NCBI GenBank assembly: GCA_963674835.2
Contig: CAXXKC010000001.1
Coordinates: 372,001 to 436,000, forward strand
Direction of reading: 5' to 3'
Length of the DNA: 64,000 nucleotides
Source: G963674835 sp963674835
GTDB lineage: Bacteria; Planctomycetota; Planctomycetia; Pirellulales; Thermoguttaceae
Shown: piece after piece, positions 17,321 to 25,943 of the stretch
Numbering within the stretch: position 1 is the stretch's first letter
Layout: each line of letters opens with the position of its first letter
Program-made: the position numbers and the translations under genes
Notes under the pieces: generated by a model
What the model was told of the DNA's origin: nothing
Seen by the model: only the letters and a program-made list of their open reading frames with translations
Database searches by the model: none

Positions 17321-17992
17321 ATGGTCGCGGTTTGGCTTGATGGGCGTGACACTATGTTCTGGCCGGTAGGTATCGGTTTGGGGCTCGTCGGTCTTGTGGG
17401 CCTGATATGGGTTGTTTGGAGGGTGTGTTCTCAGCGGGCGTCGATGCCGTGCCCGACCTGGCTGAGCTGGCTGGTCGAGATGGACAATCCGTTCTTCAAG
17501 AACACGAGTGCCCAGGCGATCGTGGGACGCCTGGCATTGGAGCCGGGGATGAAGGTGCTGGACTATGGCTGCGGGCCGGGACGGGTGACGATTCCCGTGG
17601 CGAAGGAGGTTGGGCCGAGCGGCGAAGTGACGGCGTTTGATGTGCAAGCCGGGATGCTGGAACGCGTGCGGGCGAAGGCGGCGGCGGAGAACCTGGGAAA
17701 CATTCAGTGCGTTCGAGGAGGAGCCGGAGAGGGGAAGTTGGAGCGCGAGCGGTACGATCGGGTGTTGCTGAATGCGGTGTTGGGTGAGATTCCCGATCAG
17801 AAGGCGGCGCTGGCGGAGATCTTTGATTGTCTGAAGCCGGGCGGAGTGCTGTCGGTGAGCGAATTGATCGCCGACCCTCATTTTCAGAAGCGGCAGAGTG
17901 TGGCGAGTGCGGCGAAGGCGGCGGGCTTCGTGGAGAGCGGGTTCTTTGGGAGTCGGATTGCCTACACGATGCACTTCGAGAAGCCGTCGTGA
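17321..17992 (+). CDS. Membrane-anchored class I SAM methyltransferase
   Basis: A 223-residue protein starting at ATG 17321 or, equally plausibly, ATG 17354; neither has a ribosome site. One transmembrane helix (FWPVGIGLGLVGLVGLIWVVW) is followed by the methyltransferase domain. Motif I is VLDYGCGPGRVTIPVAKEVG, motif II EVTAFDVQAG, and the late motif LKPGGVLSVSEL. The substrate is unknown; relatives include UbiE-like and arsenite-type methyltransferases, but the substrate signatures of those are not evident. The gene lies between two identical 103-bp direct repeats together with the convergent TolC-like gene. Confidence 0.8.
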   Translation: MVAVWLDGRDTMFWPVGIGLGLVGLVGLIWVVWRVCSQRASMPCPTWLSWLVEMDNPFFKNTSAQAIVGRLALEPGMKVLDYGCGPGRVTIPVAKEVGPSGEVTAFDVQAGMLERVRAKAAAENLGNIQCVRGGAGEGKLERERYDRVLLNAVLGEIPDQKAALAEIFDCLKPGGVLSVSELIADPHFQKRQSVASAAKAAGFVESGFFGSRIAYTMHFEKPS

Positions 17993-17999
17993 TGCTGAA

Positions 18000-18033
18000 G
18001 GGGACTGTCCCGTCGCGGCGCGAGACAGTCCCC
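18000..18033. terminator. GGGGACTGTC hairpin between convergent genes
   Basis: GGGGACTGTC (18000-18009) and GACAGTCCCC (18024-18033) form a perfect 10-bp stem with a 14-nt loop, 8 nt after the methyltransferase stop and 39 nt before the TolC-like stop. No U-run is present. It may act as a bidirectional terminator or be a copy of another repeat family. Confidence 0.5.
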
Positions 18034-18071
18034 GGTGCGGGGATGGAGGCAGTGCCCGTCGCAGATGCGCT

Positions 18072-20219
18072 CTAGCGTGGGGTCAGAGGGTTGAGGTCGT
18101 GCATGACGGGCTGACGGATCGGGGAGGGGTCGGTTAGGGCGGTTTGGACGACGGACGGGTCGAGGTCCGGGGTTTGGCTTGTGTCGGAGGAAACGGGCGG
18201 TTTAGGGAGGGGCATGGGCTGAGAGGACTCGGTATGGGGCGGCGTTTGCTCGGTCGGCGCCGGAGACGGCGTCGGTTCGGTCGATACGGTGGCGACTTCC
18301 TGGACGTACTGGCCGCGGCTGATTTGAGGCGGCGTTTCGAAGACGTAGTTGAGAACGCGCGGCCCGAATCGGCGGGACTGTCGGGCGGCCGAGTTGTAGG
18401 CTTCCTCGGACCAGGGCCCTTCGTTGAGGTAGACGTTGTTGTAGGCGAGGAGCGTGCCGCGAGCGAGATAGACGGCGGTGACGGAGACGCTGTATTGGAC
18501 AGTCGCCTGATAGTAGGTGCTGTCGGCATCGACGGCTCGTCGCTGGGCGTCGAGGAGGAAGTCGAGGGGGACAAGGCCGGCGTCGTACTTCTTGCGGACC
18601 TCTTCGAGCTGCTGGTGGGCGGCAATGAAGCCATTGAAGGCGGCGCGGGCAACGGCGTAGGAGCGATCGACTTCGGCCAGCGCGTTGCTCAGGTCGTGCG
18701 CGGCACGGAGTTCCTGGTCGCGATAGATGGCCCGTTCGCGAGTGAGTTGCAGTTCGGCATTGCGTACGGCCGTGTGCCCGATGCGGTTGCCGATGGGGGT
18801 GGATAGCTGGAGGCCCAACTGCCAGTTCTGAATGTCGCCGGAGACGAGATCGTCGAAGGGGCTTTGTTGGCCGAGGAGATTGACGCCGAGGCCACTGACG
18901 CCGTACTGGCCGGTCACGTCGAGACGCATTTGAAGGAAGTTGCGTGCGGCGATGAGTTCGAGCTCGCGGCGTTTGATGACCCAACGCTGCCGGCGAAGCT
19001 CGACGCGGCGGGCGAGGGCGTCCTGGAGGGATTCGCCCCAGTCCAACTGAACGCGGACGTCGGAGGGGACGTCGGCGGGGCGGATGACGCGGCCGTCGGT
19101 GGGCGGCAGGCCCATGAGCCATCGCAAGCGGCGCTCGGAGTTGAGGACGCCGGGAATGGACGTGGCACCGCCGGACTCGCCGGCCAGGGAGGCACCGGTC
19201 TGTGCGTTGATGACCTGGGCGTCGAAGAGGTAGTACTGCTGGCGGGCGTGGGCTTCCTGCTCGCGGTCGGCGGCACCGGACTGGAAGCGGCGCTCGACGA
19301 GTTGCCAGGTTTCGAGCGCGGCATCGCGCGCGGTGACGCGTGCGTCGAGCTCGCGATAGGAGCGATAGAGCTCCCAGTACGCCTGCTCGACGTTGAAGAG
19401 CAGGTCGCGGACGCCGGTCTCGAAGTCGGCGAGCGTGACGTCGGTGTTGATTCGTCCGATGAGGATGCCGTTGTACATGCCGGGGCGGGCGTTGGGACCG
19501 GCGATGCGGTTGAAAGCGATGCCAGAGCCCTGGAGCAAGGGCTGGCGGAAGCCGGCGGCGAGCTGGGTGTAGTATCCGTCGATGTCGATGAGGAGGTTGT
19601 TCTTGCCGTAAGCGGTGAGATTCTTGACGTAGAACTGGGTTCCGGTGGTGGCCGTTTTGGCGATTTGTGTCTGGAAGAGGCCCAAATTCTGCTGTGACTG
19701 CGACGAGAGGCCTCCGAGCAGGTCGGTCGACAGATTGAGATCGTTGTAGAGCCAGAACATGCTGGTGGTGAACGAGGCGTCGAACGCGCTGAGGGCGGCT
19801 TCGGGACCGCGGAGGGGATCGGTCTCGCTGAGGGCCGGGTCGTAGACGGTGGCGTTCATGGAAGGAGTGCGAAGGACGCGGCCGCCGAGATCGCGCATAA
19901 CGCGGCTGTTGCTGAGGGCAATTTGGATGGCCTCTTCGATTTTGAGGGGCCAGTACTGGACGTTGCCCGAGGAGAGTACGGTCTCGGGCGGCGGTGCGTT
20001 GAGTATGTCGGCCGGGGTGTCGGTTTCGGTGTCGGGATACTCGATCTCGGTAGCCCTGTCGACCGGCGGGATGGAGTGGCGGGAGAAGTGGAATGGGCGA
20101 TCCGTGCGACAGCCAAGGGCGATGGTCATCAAGGCGATCGCCGTGGCACTGGCCAATGCGGGCCAGAGGTTCGCCGGACGATGATTGCGTTGCCGCGAGC
20201 CGAATATCGTAACGTCCAT
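18072..20219 (-). CDS. TolC-like outer-membrane efflux lipoprotein
   Basis: A 715-residue protein from ATG 20219, which is preceded by GGAGGGGGG at 3 nt. A lipoprotein signal ends at cysteine 37 (TIALGCRTD). Two outer-membrane-factor repeats follow with long coiled-coil helices (FNVEQAYWELYRSYRELDARVTARD; LSNALAEVDRSYAVARAAF and the following stretch to about 620). PLDFLLDAQR and TVQYSVSVTAVYLARGTLL are typical of the second repeat. It would be the outer-membrane channel of an RND, ABC or type I system; no pump or adaptor gene is in the window. About 100 C-terminal Pro/Thr/Ser-rich residues are unusual for the family. The TAG stop lies in GATGCGCTCTA, matching the end of repeat family A. Confidence 0.88.
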   Translation of the reverse strand: MDVTIFGSRQRNHRPANLWPALASATAIALMTIALGCRTDRPFHFSRHSIPPVDRATEIEYPDTETDTPADILNAPPPETVLSSGNVQYWPLKIEEAIQIALSNSRVMRDLGGRVLRTPSMNATVYDPALSETDPLRGPEAALSAFDASFTTSMFWLYNDLNLSTDLLGGLSSQSQQNLGLFQTQIAKTATTGTQFYVKNLTAYGKNNLLIDIDGYYTQLAAGFRQPLLQGSGIAFNRIAGPNARPGMYNGILIGRINTDVTLADFETGVRDLLFNVEQAYWELYRSYRELDARVTARDAALETWQLVERRFQSGAADREQEAHARQQYYLFDAQVINAQTGASLAGESGGATSIPGVLNSERRLRWLMGLPPTDGRVIRPADVPSDVRVQLDWGESLQDALARRVELRRQRWVIKRRELELIAARNFLQMRLDVTGQYGVSGLGVNLLGQQSPFDDLVSGDIQNWQLGLQLSTPIGNRIGHTAVRNAELQLTRERAIYRDQELRAAHDLSNALAEVDRSYAVARAAFNGFIAAHQQLEEVRKKYDAGLVPLDFLLDAQRRAVDADSTYYQATVQYSVSVTAVYLARGTLLAYNNVYLNEGPWSEEAYNSAARQSRRFGPRVLNYVFETPPQISRGQYVQEVATVSTEPTPSPAPTEQTPPHTESSQPMPLPKPPVSSDTSQTPDLDPSVVQTALTDPSPIRQPVMHDLNPLTPR

Positions 20220-20264
20220 GTTCCCCCCTCCGAGAACCATCGAAGCGAGCGCACGATGAGTTCT

Positions 20265-20367
20265 ATTGATGCCTGTATTGAAAACGGAACAAGGGGTCCA
20301 ACCCAATCCTGATCTTTCGGCCTCCCGATGGTCGGCCTCGTTCCAGTTCCAATGCAGGACCCAATAG
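20265..20367. repeat. 103-bp direct repeat, copy 2
   Basis: Second copy of the 17141-17243 repeat in the same orientation, 46 bp upstream of the TolC-like start. Translation of the minus strand gives a continuous peptide in both copies (WVLHWNWNEADHREAERSGL), but I recognise no gene in it. Confidence 0.9.
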
Positions 20368-20506
20368 TGCGCGAGTATCCATAGGTATCGTGCTGTAGGA
20401 ATCGGAAAGAAAAGCAAAGTCGGTAGAATCAGGAAGGTTTGCGCAGGGGACCTATTGTGAAGGCGTTGGGGTGGAGTGGCGGGTGATTGTGGGTGGCAGT
20501 GGGGTG

Positions 20507-20670
20507 GGCTAGTAGGAACCACCCCTTTCAACATGGTGTCGTCTTTCCCGAGGAATTCGCAGCTAGCATCGGCCAGAGGAAACAGCCATCGACAATATCG
20601 AATTTCGTTTCTCCCGGTGATTTGCCAGCTAGCGTTGCTTTCATGTTGAAAGGGGTGGCTAGTAGGAACC
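20507..20670. repeat. Small inverted-repeat element flanked by 14-bp direct repeats
   Basis: GGCTAGTAGGAACC occurs at 20507-20520 and again at 20657-20670. Between them, ACCCCTTTCAACATG (20521-20535 region) and CATGTTGAAAGGGGT (20642-20656) form perfect inverted ends. Inside, two imperfect direct copies of TCGTCTTTCCCGAGGAATTC to CAGCTAGC can be seen. The structure is that of a MITE with a target duplication. Confidence 0.75.
20528..20644 (-). CDS. Possible 38-residue peptide inside the inverted-repeat element
   Basis: An ATG at 20644 opens 38 codons (MKATLAGKSPGETKFDIVDG and 18 more, ending TTPC) to a TGA at 20528. It spans nearly the whole inverted-repeat element, and its start and stop lie in the two repeat arms. 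No ribosome site is visible. It could be chance. It is listed because nothing else explains the internal conservation of the element. Confidence 0.2.
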   Translation of the reverse strand: MKATLAGKSPGETKFDIVDGCFLWPMLAANSSGKTTPC

Positions 20671-20811
20671 TATCTGGTGGTGGTCGGGGTGATGCGACGG
20701 TTGGCGTGTTTCGCGTTGGGGAGGCAAGGCGCGGGGGAGGTGCAATCGGTGGCCATGAGCGCGCATGCTATTGGATCTGTTGGCTTGGGGGCCTTGATAG
20801 GAGGCTGCACG

Positions 20812-20855
20812 CCCTCACCATGCGGCCCCTCTCCCGCGAGCGGGCGAGGGGAGGT
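20812..20855. repeat. Repeat family C copy 4
   Basis: CCCTCACCATGCGGCCCCTC then CCCGCGAGCGGGCGAGGGG. Part of the repeat-rich 766-bp spacer 20220-20985, which has no clear gene. Confidence 0.8.
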
Positions 20856-20874
20856 GCGTTGGGGAGGCATTGGG

Positions 20875-20896
20875 GCACAGCCGGGGGCGGCTGTGC
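20875..20896. repeat. Repeat family B copy
   Basis: GCACAGCCGGGGGCGGCTGT followed by GCTACATGG; a full-length family B hairpin 19 bp after a family C copy. The same C-then-B order occurs at 985/1033 and 52114/52181. Confidence 0.8.
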
Positions 20897-20985
20897 TACA
20901 TGGCGGGCGCGGGGAGGATTCTGCGGATCGCCACGCGCGTTTTACGAGCGGGCGTTGTGGGCGTGACTGGGCGCGGGGAGGTGCC

Positions 20986-21546
20986 CTAGAAGGCGACGCG
21001 CTGGCGGATGCAGGGGGTGGGGCTGCCGGGGCGGTAGTAGCCGAGGTCCCAGATGCAGTCGCAGGGGCGATCGATCCACATCTTGTAGGGCAGCAAGGGG
21101 ACGGCGCCGAAGAAACAGGCGCCAGAGAGGACGGGCTGCAAGGTCGGACAAGAGGTCTGGCCGTAGCGTTCCAGGGGCACGTCGTCGAAGTAGAGCGGAT
21201 GATAGACCAATCCGGAGGGCACCCATTGCATGGAGGTGCAGGCGGAGGTGCGAGACTGTTCGGCCGTGGGCGATGGCTGGACGAACAGGGCCTTGGAGCC
21301 GTCGACTGGGAATGGGCCCTTAGGGGACGAGGGCCAGACCTGGATCTCATCCATGGGCTTGGCCCAACGACCGAGGTCCTTCTGCGAGGGAAGGAGGACG
21401 GAGGCGGGCGTGGTAGTTTGGCTGGTGGCGGCCTTGGGGGCGGGCGCGGGCTGTTGGGCGTCGGCGTGTCGTGCGAAGCAAGCCAGAACAAAGAGCGCGG
21501 ATAGGACGAACGACGCACGCAGAATGACGACCGTAGGTTGGCTCAT
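20986..21546 (-). CDS. Secreted conserved planctomycete protein
   Basis: A 186-residue protein. ATG 21546 is preferred because GGGAGGG lies 8 nt upstream; the ATG at 21552 would be too close to that site. A signal peptide (VLSALFVLACFARHADA) is followed by a Pro/Ala/Thr linker and then a conserved block: YHPLYFDDVPLERYGQ, ACFFGAVPLLPYKMW and LGYYRPGSPTP. I associate this block with a secreted family widespread in planctomycetes; no function is known to me. The gene stands alone on the minus strand among repeats. Confidence 0.75.
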   Translation of the reverse strand: MSQPTVVILRASFVLSALFVLACFARHADAQQPAPAPKAATSQTTTPASVLLPSQKDLGRWAKPMDEIQVWPSSPKGPFPVDGSKALFVQPSPTAEQSRTSACTSMQWVPSGLVYHPLYFDDVPLERYGQTSCPTLQPVLSGACFFGAVPLLPYKMWIDRPCDCIWDLGYYRPGSPTPCIRQRVAF

Positions 21547-21752
21547 CGCCATGCCCTCCCTGGATTGCCGAGGTTGCTCCGTTGCGCGGTGACGGCGCAC
21601 AAGGGAGCGGTCCGGAGCATCTTGTGGATGATTCGGCATTATGCGGTGGCCGCCCGCGGGATTTCCGGTAGATTCGGCAATCTTTGCCTTGGGTGCGCAG
21701 ATTAGCTAGATCGCGGGGTTGAGGGTGGGGAGTAGGAGAGGTTGGGGCTGGA

Positions 21753-21772
21753 CACAGCCGGGGGCGGCTGTG
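21753..21772. repeat. Repeat family B copy
   Basis: CACAGCCGGGGGCGGCTGTG, followed by CTACATGGGG; perfect 8-bp arms. It lies 36 bp downstream of the stop of the GltD-like gene. Confidence 0.8.
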
Positions 21773-21808
21773 CTACATGGGGTGGAGGTGTGGTGGGTGT
21801 GGGTGGAG

Positions 21809-23401
21809 CTAGGGGCGGTAGAGGATGGGGAGGTCGGCGCGTTCGGGGCGGAGGGTAAGGGCGGCGGTGGGGCAGGCGGCGACGCATTGGGCGGCGACCT
21901 TGCTGAGGGCCTCTTCGAGCGATCGGTTGAAGGGGACGCCGACGTGGACGTCGAAGCCGCGGCCGACGAAGGTGAGGCCGAGAGGCTCGCCAGCGGCGGT
22001 GGCAATCTGGATGCAGAGGCCGCACTGGATGCATTTGCCGGGCTCGTAGAGGACCAGGGAATGCTGGTCGCTGATCTCGATGCGCTGGCGTTGGGAGCGA
22101 TAGCGGTTGGGATCGGCCCCGTACTCGGCTGCATAGCGGCGCAGCTTGCAGGCGTCGGCGCCGCGGCAGTCGCAGTGGAGGCAGCGGCCGGCCTGCTGGA
22201 CCGCCTCGTCGACGGTGTACTCGGCGTCGGCTCCGCCTGTAGGCTCGCAACGGGGCGCGGTGCCGGCGAGGCTGAGCAGGTCGGAGAGCTGGCTGTCTTG
22301 CAGGCGACCGGCGCGGGTGGAGAACGGCTTTGGGGGCGCGGCGGACGACTGGTCGGTGAGGAAGCGGTCGATGGCGGCGGCGGCCTCTCTTCCGTCAGCC
22401 ACGCTGCGGACGACCATGGCTTTGCCGCGCACGGCATTGCCGGCCGCGAATACCTTGGGAAGGCTGGTGAGGAAGGTGCGCTTGTCGGCAAGGACGCCTC
22501 GGGACGCGGTGGCCAGCCCCCAGGTTTCAACCATGGCGAGGTCCATGGCTCCGCAGGCGAGGAGGACGGCGTTGAAATCGGAGCGGAGGTCGTCGAGCGT
22601 GGCGCGATCTTCGACGGGGCTCTGGCCGTTGAATTCGACGCCGAGGCGGAGGACCTGTTGAATTTCGGCGAGAAGGATCTCGCGAGGCAACTGGAACTCG
22701 GTGGTTTCGGTCCAGAGGCGACCGCCTGGCTGTTGGGCGGCGTCGAAGATGGTAACGGCGTGTCCGAGCTGGCGGAGGTAGCAAGCGGCCGAGAGCCCGG
22801 TGGGCCCGGCCCCGATGATCGCCACGCGATGGCCCGTGTCGGGGGCGCACTCGGGAGCGTAGGGAGTGTCGGAGCGAAGATCCCAGTCGGCGACGAAGCG
22901 CTTCATCTGGCAGACGGCGACAGGACCATCGGCAGCACCGCGGCGGCAGCCTTTCTCGCAGGGTGCGGGACAGATTCGGCCGAGGGTTGCTGGAAGGGCG
23001 ATTTGTTGCTTGACGGTGATGATCGCCTGGCCGAAGTCTTCCTGGGCGATCTGGCGGAGCATGAGGGGGACGTCCATGTGCGCGGGGCACGCGAAGTAGC
23101 AAGGTGCCAGGCAATCGCCGATGTGGTCGGAGAGGAGGAGTTCCAGGGCGGTTTGGCGGGCCTGGTGAACTTCGGGCGTATTGCTCTGGACCTCCATGCC
23201 GTCGACGACAAGCGTGGCACAGGAGGGGACGAGCTTGTTGCGGCCGCACACCTTGACGACGCAGACGAGGCACGAGGTGGACGGTTGGAATCCGTTGAGG
23301 TGGCAGAGGGTGGGGATGTCGATCCCGGCCTGGCGGGCAGCCTCGAGGATGGTTGTTCCGGGCGGGACGTGGACTTCACGTTGATCGATAAGAACCTTCA
23401 T
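21809..23401 (-). CDS. GltD-like FAD oxidoreductase with NuoG-type [2Fe-2S] head
   Basis: A 530-residue soluble iron-sulfur flavoprotein. Residues 1-75 are a NuoG/HydA-type [2Fe-2S] domain with C33, C44, C47 and C61. Next come H93, C97, C101, C105 (DHIGDCLAPCYFACPAH) and CPAPCEKGC, the GltD/NfnB-type [4Fe-4S] region. The FAD/NAD(P) domain has VAIIGAGPTGLSAACYL and KVFAAGNAV. Two further clusters near the C terminus are suggested by CLHCDCRGADAC, CIQCGLC and CVAACP. It follows the NuoE-NuoF fusion by 12 nt in the same operon. The pair resembles electron-bifurcating NADH:ferredoxin:NADP oxidoreductases of the Nfn or Sporomusa (Stn) type; that function is inference. Confidence 0.85.
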   Translation of the reverse strand: MKVLIDQREVHVPPGTTILEAARQAGIDIPTLCHLNGFQPSTSCLVCVVKVCGRNKLVPSCATLVVDGMEVQSNTPEVHQARQTALELLLSDHIGDCLAPCYFACPAHMDVPLMLRQIAQEDFGQAIITVKQQIALPATLGRICPAPCEKGCRRGAADGPVAVCQMKRFVADWDLRSDTPYAPECAPDTGHRVAIIGAGPTGLSAACYLRQLGHAVTIFDAAQQPGGRLWTETTEFQLPREILLAEIQQVLRLGVEFNGQSPVEDRATLDDLRSDFNAVLLACGAMDLAMVETWGLATASRGVLADKRTFLTSLPKVFAAGNAVRGKAMVVRSVADGREAAAAIDRFLTDQSSAAPPKPFSTRAGRLQDSQLSDLLSLAGTAPRCEPTGGADAEYTVDEAVQQAGRCLHCDCRGADACKLRRYAAEYGADPNRYRSQRQRIEISDQHSLVLYEPGKCIQCGLCIQIATAAGEPLGLTFVGRGFDVHVGVPFNRSLEEALSKVAAQCVAACPTAALTLRPERADLPILYRP

Positions 23402-23413
23402 GGACTCGACTCG

Positions 23414-25810
23414 TTACTCGACGATGACAGCTTCGGTAGGGCAGACCTGGCGGCAGGTGTCGCAGCGCGTGCACTTGTCGTGGTCGATGGTATGCCTAGC
23501 GTACGGGGTCATGGGGATGGCGTCGGCGGGGCAATGTTGGGCGCAAAGGGTGCAACCGATGCACTTGTCGTTGATTCGATAGCGGATCAACTCCTTGCAC
23601 TTGCCGGCGGGGCAGCGGCCTTGGAGGTGGGCTTCATATTCGTCGCGGAAGTATCGGAGCGTGGAAAGCACGGGGTTGGGTGCGGTGGTGCCTAGGCCGC
23701 AGATGCTGGCCGAGCTGACCGTACGCGCCAGGTGCTCGAGCTGCTCCAGATCGCCGGGTTGGCCGGCGCCCGCGCAGATTCGATCCATGATATCCAACAT
23801 TCGCCGCGTGCCAATACGGCAGAAGGTACATTTTCCGCAAGATTGGTCCTGGGTGAAGCGGAGGAAGTAGCGGGCGATGTCGACCATGCAGTCGGAATCG
23901 TCGAGGACGACCAATCCGCCGGAGCCCATGATAGCGCCGACGGCAGCGAGGGCCTCGTAGTCGACGGGCGTGTCGGCGAGTTGGGCGGGGACGCATCCGC
24001 CAGAAGGACCGCCAACCTGAACGGCCTTGAGACGCCGGCCCGGGGCGACTCCACCGCCGATCTGGTCGACGATTTCGCGGAGGGTAACGCCCATAGGGAC
24101 TTCGATGAGGCCTCCGCGCTGGACCTTGCCGACGAGGGCGAAGACTTTGGTGCCTTTGCTTCGCTCGGTGCCGAGCGCGGCGAACTGGGCGGCGCCGTGA
24201 CGGAGGATCCAGGGGACCAGGGCGTAGGTTTCCACGTTGTTGACGAGTGTGGGCTGGCCGCGGAAGCCACTTTCAGCGGGATAGGGCGGCCTCAGGTGTG
24301 GCGTTCCGCGCTGGCCTTCCAAGGAGGCCAACAGCGCGGTCTCCTCGCCGCAGACGAAGGCGCCGGCGCCCTGTTTGACCGAGAGGTGGAAGCTGAAGTT
24401 GGTGCCGAGGATGTGGTCGCCGAGGAGGCCTCGCTGGCGGCAGCGGTCGAGGGCTTCGTTGATGCGCGCGACGGCGAGCGGATACTCGGCGCGGATGTAG
24501 AAGATGCCTTCGGCGGCTCCGACGGCGTGGGCGGCGATGGCCATTCCCTCGATGATCCGATAGGGGAAGGACTCGAGGAGCATGCGGTCCATGAAGGCGC
24601 CGGGGTCGCCTTCGTCGCCGTTGCAGAGGACGTACTTGGGTTGACCGGTGGCGGCGCGGACAGCGGACCATTTGGCGCCGGTGGGAAAGCCGGCGCCGCC
24701 GCGACCGCGAAGCCCGCTGGTTTGGATCTGCTGGACGACCTGGTCGGGAGTGAGGGTCTGGAGGCAAGATTTCAGGGCGCTGAAGCCGTCGTGGCGGAGG
24801 TATTCGTCGAGGTCGGTGGGATCAATCTGCCCACAGTACTCGGTGGCCAAATGTCGCTGCCGGCCGAGAAAGGCGCAGACCTGGCCGTCGCGGGTGTCGA
24901 GAGGATAGGCGGCCTGCGCGGCTGCCTGTTGGTCGCAATGGAAGCGGTCCAAGAGACGCGTGAAGGCGTAAGTGAGGCGGCGCCAGGGGCTCTTGGGCTT
25001 GAAGTGCTTGAGGACAATAGACGGAACGTTGTGAGGCTGGACCTTGGGGAAGAGCTGCGACGGCGCGTCGGGCGGGACGATTTCGACGAGCGGAGTCTGA
25101 TGACACATGCCGACGCAGCCGACGCGCTTGACGACCGCCGGGGCGCCGGATTCGGCCAAGAGCGCGTCGATGGCCTCGTGGACCTTGTCGCTCCCCTGGG
25201 CGACGCAGCAGGAACCCAAACCGACGCGGATCTCGCCGAGCCGACCGTTGGGCATGACCGCACGGTGGCGCGGGCGGACGGCGCCGTTTTCGTGCTGGCG
25301 GAGGAAATCGTGGATGACCTGGGGCGCGGAGGCGGCGCTGAGTCGTCCGTAGGTGATGCCATCGATCTGGACGACCGGCGCCAGCGTGCAGCAGCCGAGG
25401 CAAGCGACCTTCTGGATGGTGAATCGGCCGGTGGGGTCGGTGTCGTTGTCGTCGGGAATATCCAGGTGGTGCTGGAGGCTCTGCTGGACGAGGTCGGACC
25501 CTTTGACGTGGCAGGCCGTGCCATGACAGACACGAATGAGATGCTGGCCGACCGGTTGGTGACGGAACTGCGTGTAGAACGTCGATACGCCGACGATCGC
25601 CGCGGGAGTGATGTCGGTGAGCGAGCAGACGCGCTCGAGGGCCGGTTCGGGCAAATAGCGATAGTGCTCCTGGATCGCCTGAAGGATGGGGATGGTCGCT
25701 TCGGCCGTTTGGCCGAGTTGGGCGACCACCCGATCGACGAAGGAGAGGTCGACCTCGGTGATGCCGGGCGCGGGAGAGTCGTCGATCTGTGAGCGAGTCC
25801 GATGGAACAT
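23414..25810 (-). CDS. NuoE-NuoF fusion flavoprotein with extra ferredoxin domains
   Basis: A 798-residue protein from ATG 25810. Order of domains: NuoE-like thioredoxin fold with C95, C100, C137, C141 for [2Fe-2S]; a second thioredoxin-like [2Fe-2S] domain (GSCCVAQ near 200, VGCVGMCHQTP near 232); NuoF (GLRGRGGAGFPTGAKW for FMN, NGDEGDPGAF for NADH, CGKCTFCRIG for the N3 cluster); and a C-terminal 2[4Fe-4S] ferredoxin (CIGCTLCAQHCPADA, CTRCDTCRQVCPTEA). This is the layout of HydC plus HydB of bifurcating hydrogenases joined in one chain. No hydrogenase or formate dehydrogenase catalytic gene is nearby. With the GltD-like partner it should move electrons between NADH, ferredoxin and a second nucleotide or quinone in the cytoplasm. 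Confidence 0.9.
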   Translation of the reverse strand: MFHRTRSQIDDSPAPGITEVDLSFVDRVVAQLGQTAEATIPILQAIQEHYRYLPEPALERVCSLTDITPAAIVGVSTFYTQFRHQPVGQHLIRVCHGTACHVKGSDLVQQSLQHHLDIPDDNDTDPTGRFTIQKVACLGCCTLAPVVQIDGITYGRLSAASAPQVIHDFLRQHENGAVRPRHRAVMPNGRLGEIRVGLGSCCVAQGSDKVHEAIDALLAESGAPAVVKRVGCVGMCHQTPLVEIVPPDAPSQLFPKVQPHNVPSIVLKHFKPKSPWRRLTYAFTRLLDRFHCDQQAAAQAAYPLDTRDGQVCAFLGRQRHLATEYCGQIDPTDLDEYLRHDGFSALKSCLQTLTPDQVVQQIQTSGLRGRGGAGFPTGAKWSAVRAATGQPKYVLCNGDEGDPGAFMDRMLLESFPYRIIEGMAIAAHAVGAAEGIFYIRAEYPLAVARINEALDRCRQRGLLGDHILGTNFSFHLSVKQGAGAFVCGEETALLASLEGQRGTPHLRPPYPAESGFRGQPTLVNNVETYALVPWILRHGAAQFAALGTERSKGTKVFALVGKVQRGGLIEVPMGVTLREIVDQIGGGVAPGRRLKAVQVGGPSGGCVPAQLADTPVDYEALAAVGAIMGSGGLVVLDDSDCMVDIARYFLRFTQDQSCGKCTFCRIGTRRMLDIMDRICAGAGQPGDLEQLEHLARTVSSASICGLGTTAPNPVLSTLRYFRDEYEAHLQGRCPAGKCKELIRYRINDKCIGCTLCAQHCPADAIPMTPYARHTIDHDKCTRCDTCRQVCPTEAVIVE

Positions 25811-25871
25811 AAGGGGTTTTCGGTCGATCGACGCGTGTGGTGACTGATGGGGTTGCGTTGGGTTGGTTGGG

Positions 25872-25943
25872 CACAGCCGGGGGCGGCTGTGGTGCGCGAG
25901 TTGGCGCGTTGTGGTGAGGTCTGCACAGCCGGGGGCGGCTGTG
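25872..25943. repeat. Two family B copies in tandem
   Basis: CACAGCCGGGGGCGGCTGTG at 25872-25891 and again at 25924-25943. The second is followed by CTACATGGGTGGCTGTGCTACATGGGT, a partial re-duplication of its own tail. Confidence 0.8.

Noticed and set aside
21719..25792. Two very long plus-strand frames (658 and 686 codons) over the redox genes
   Set aside because: They are antisense to the NuoEF and GltD-like genes, whose cysteine motifs are unmistakable. The antisense products match no family and lack start signals.
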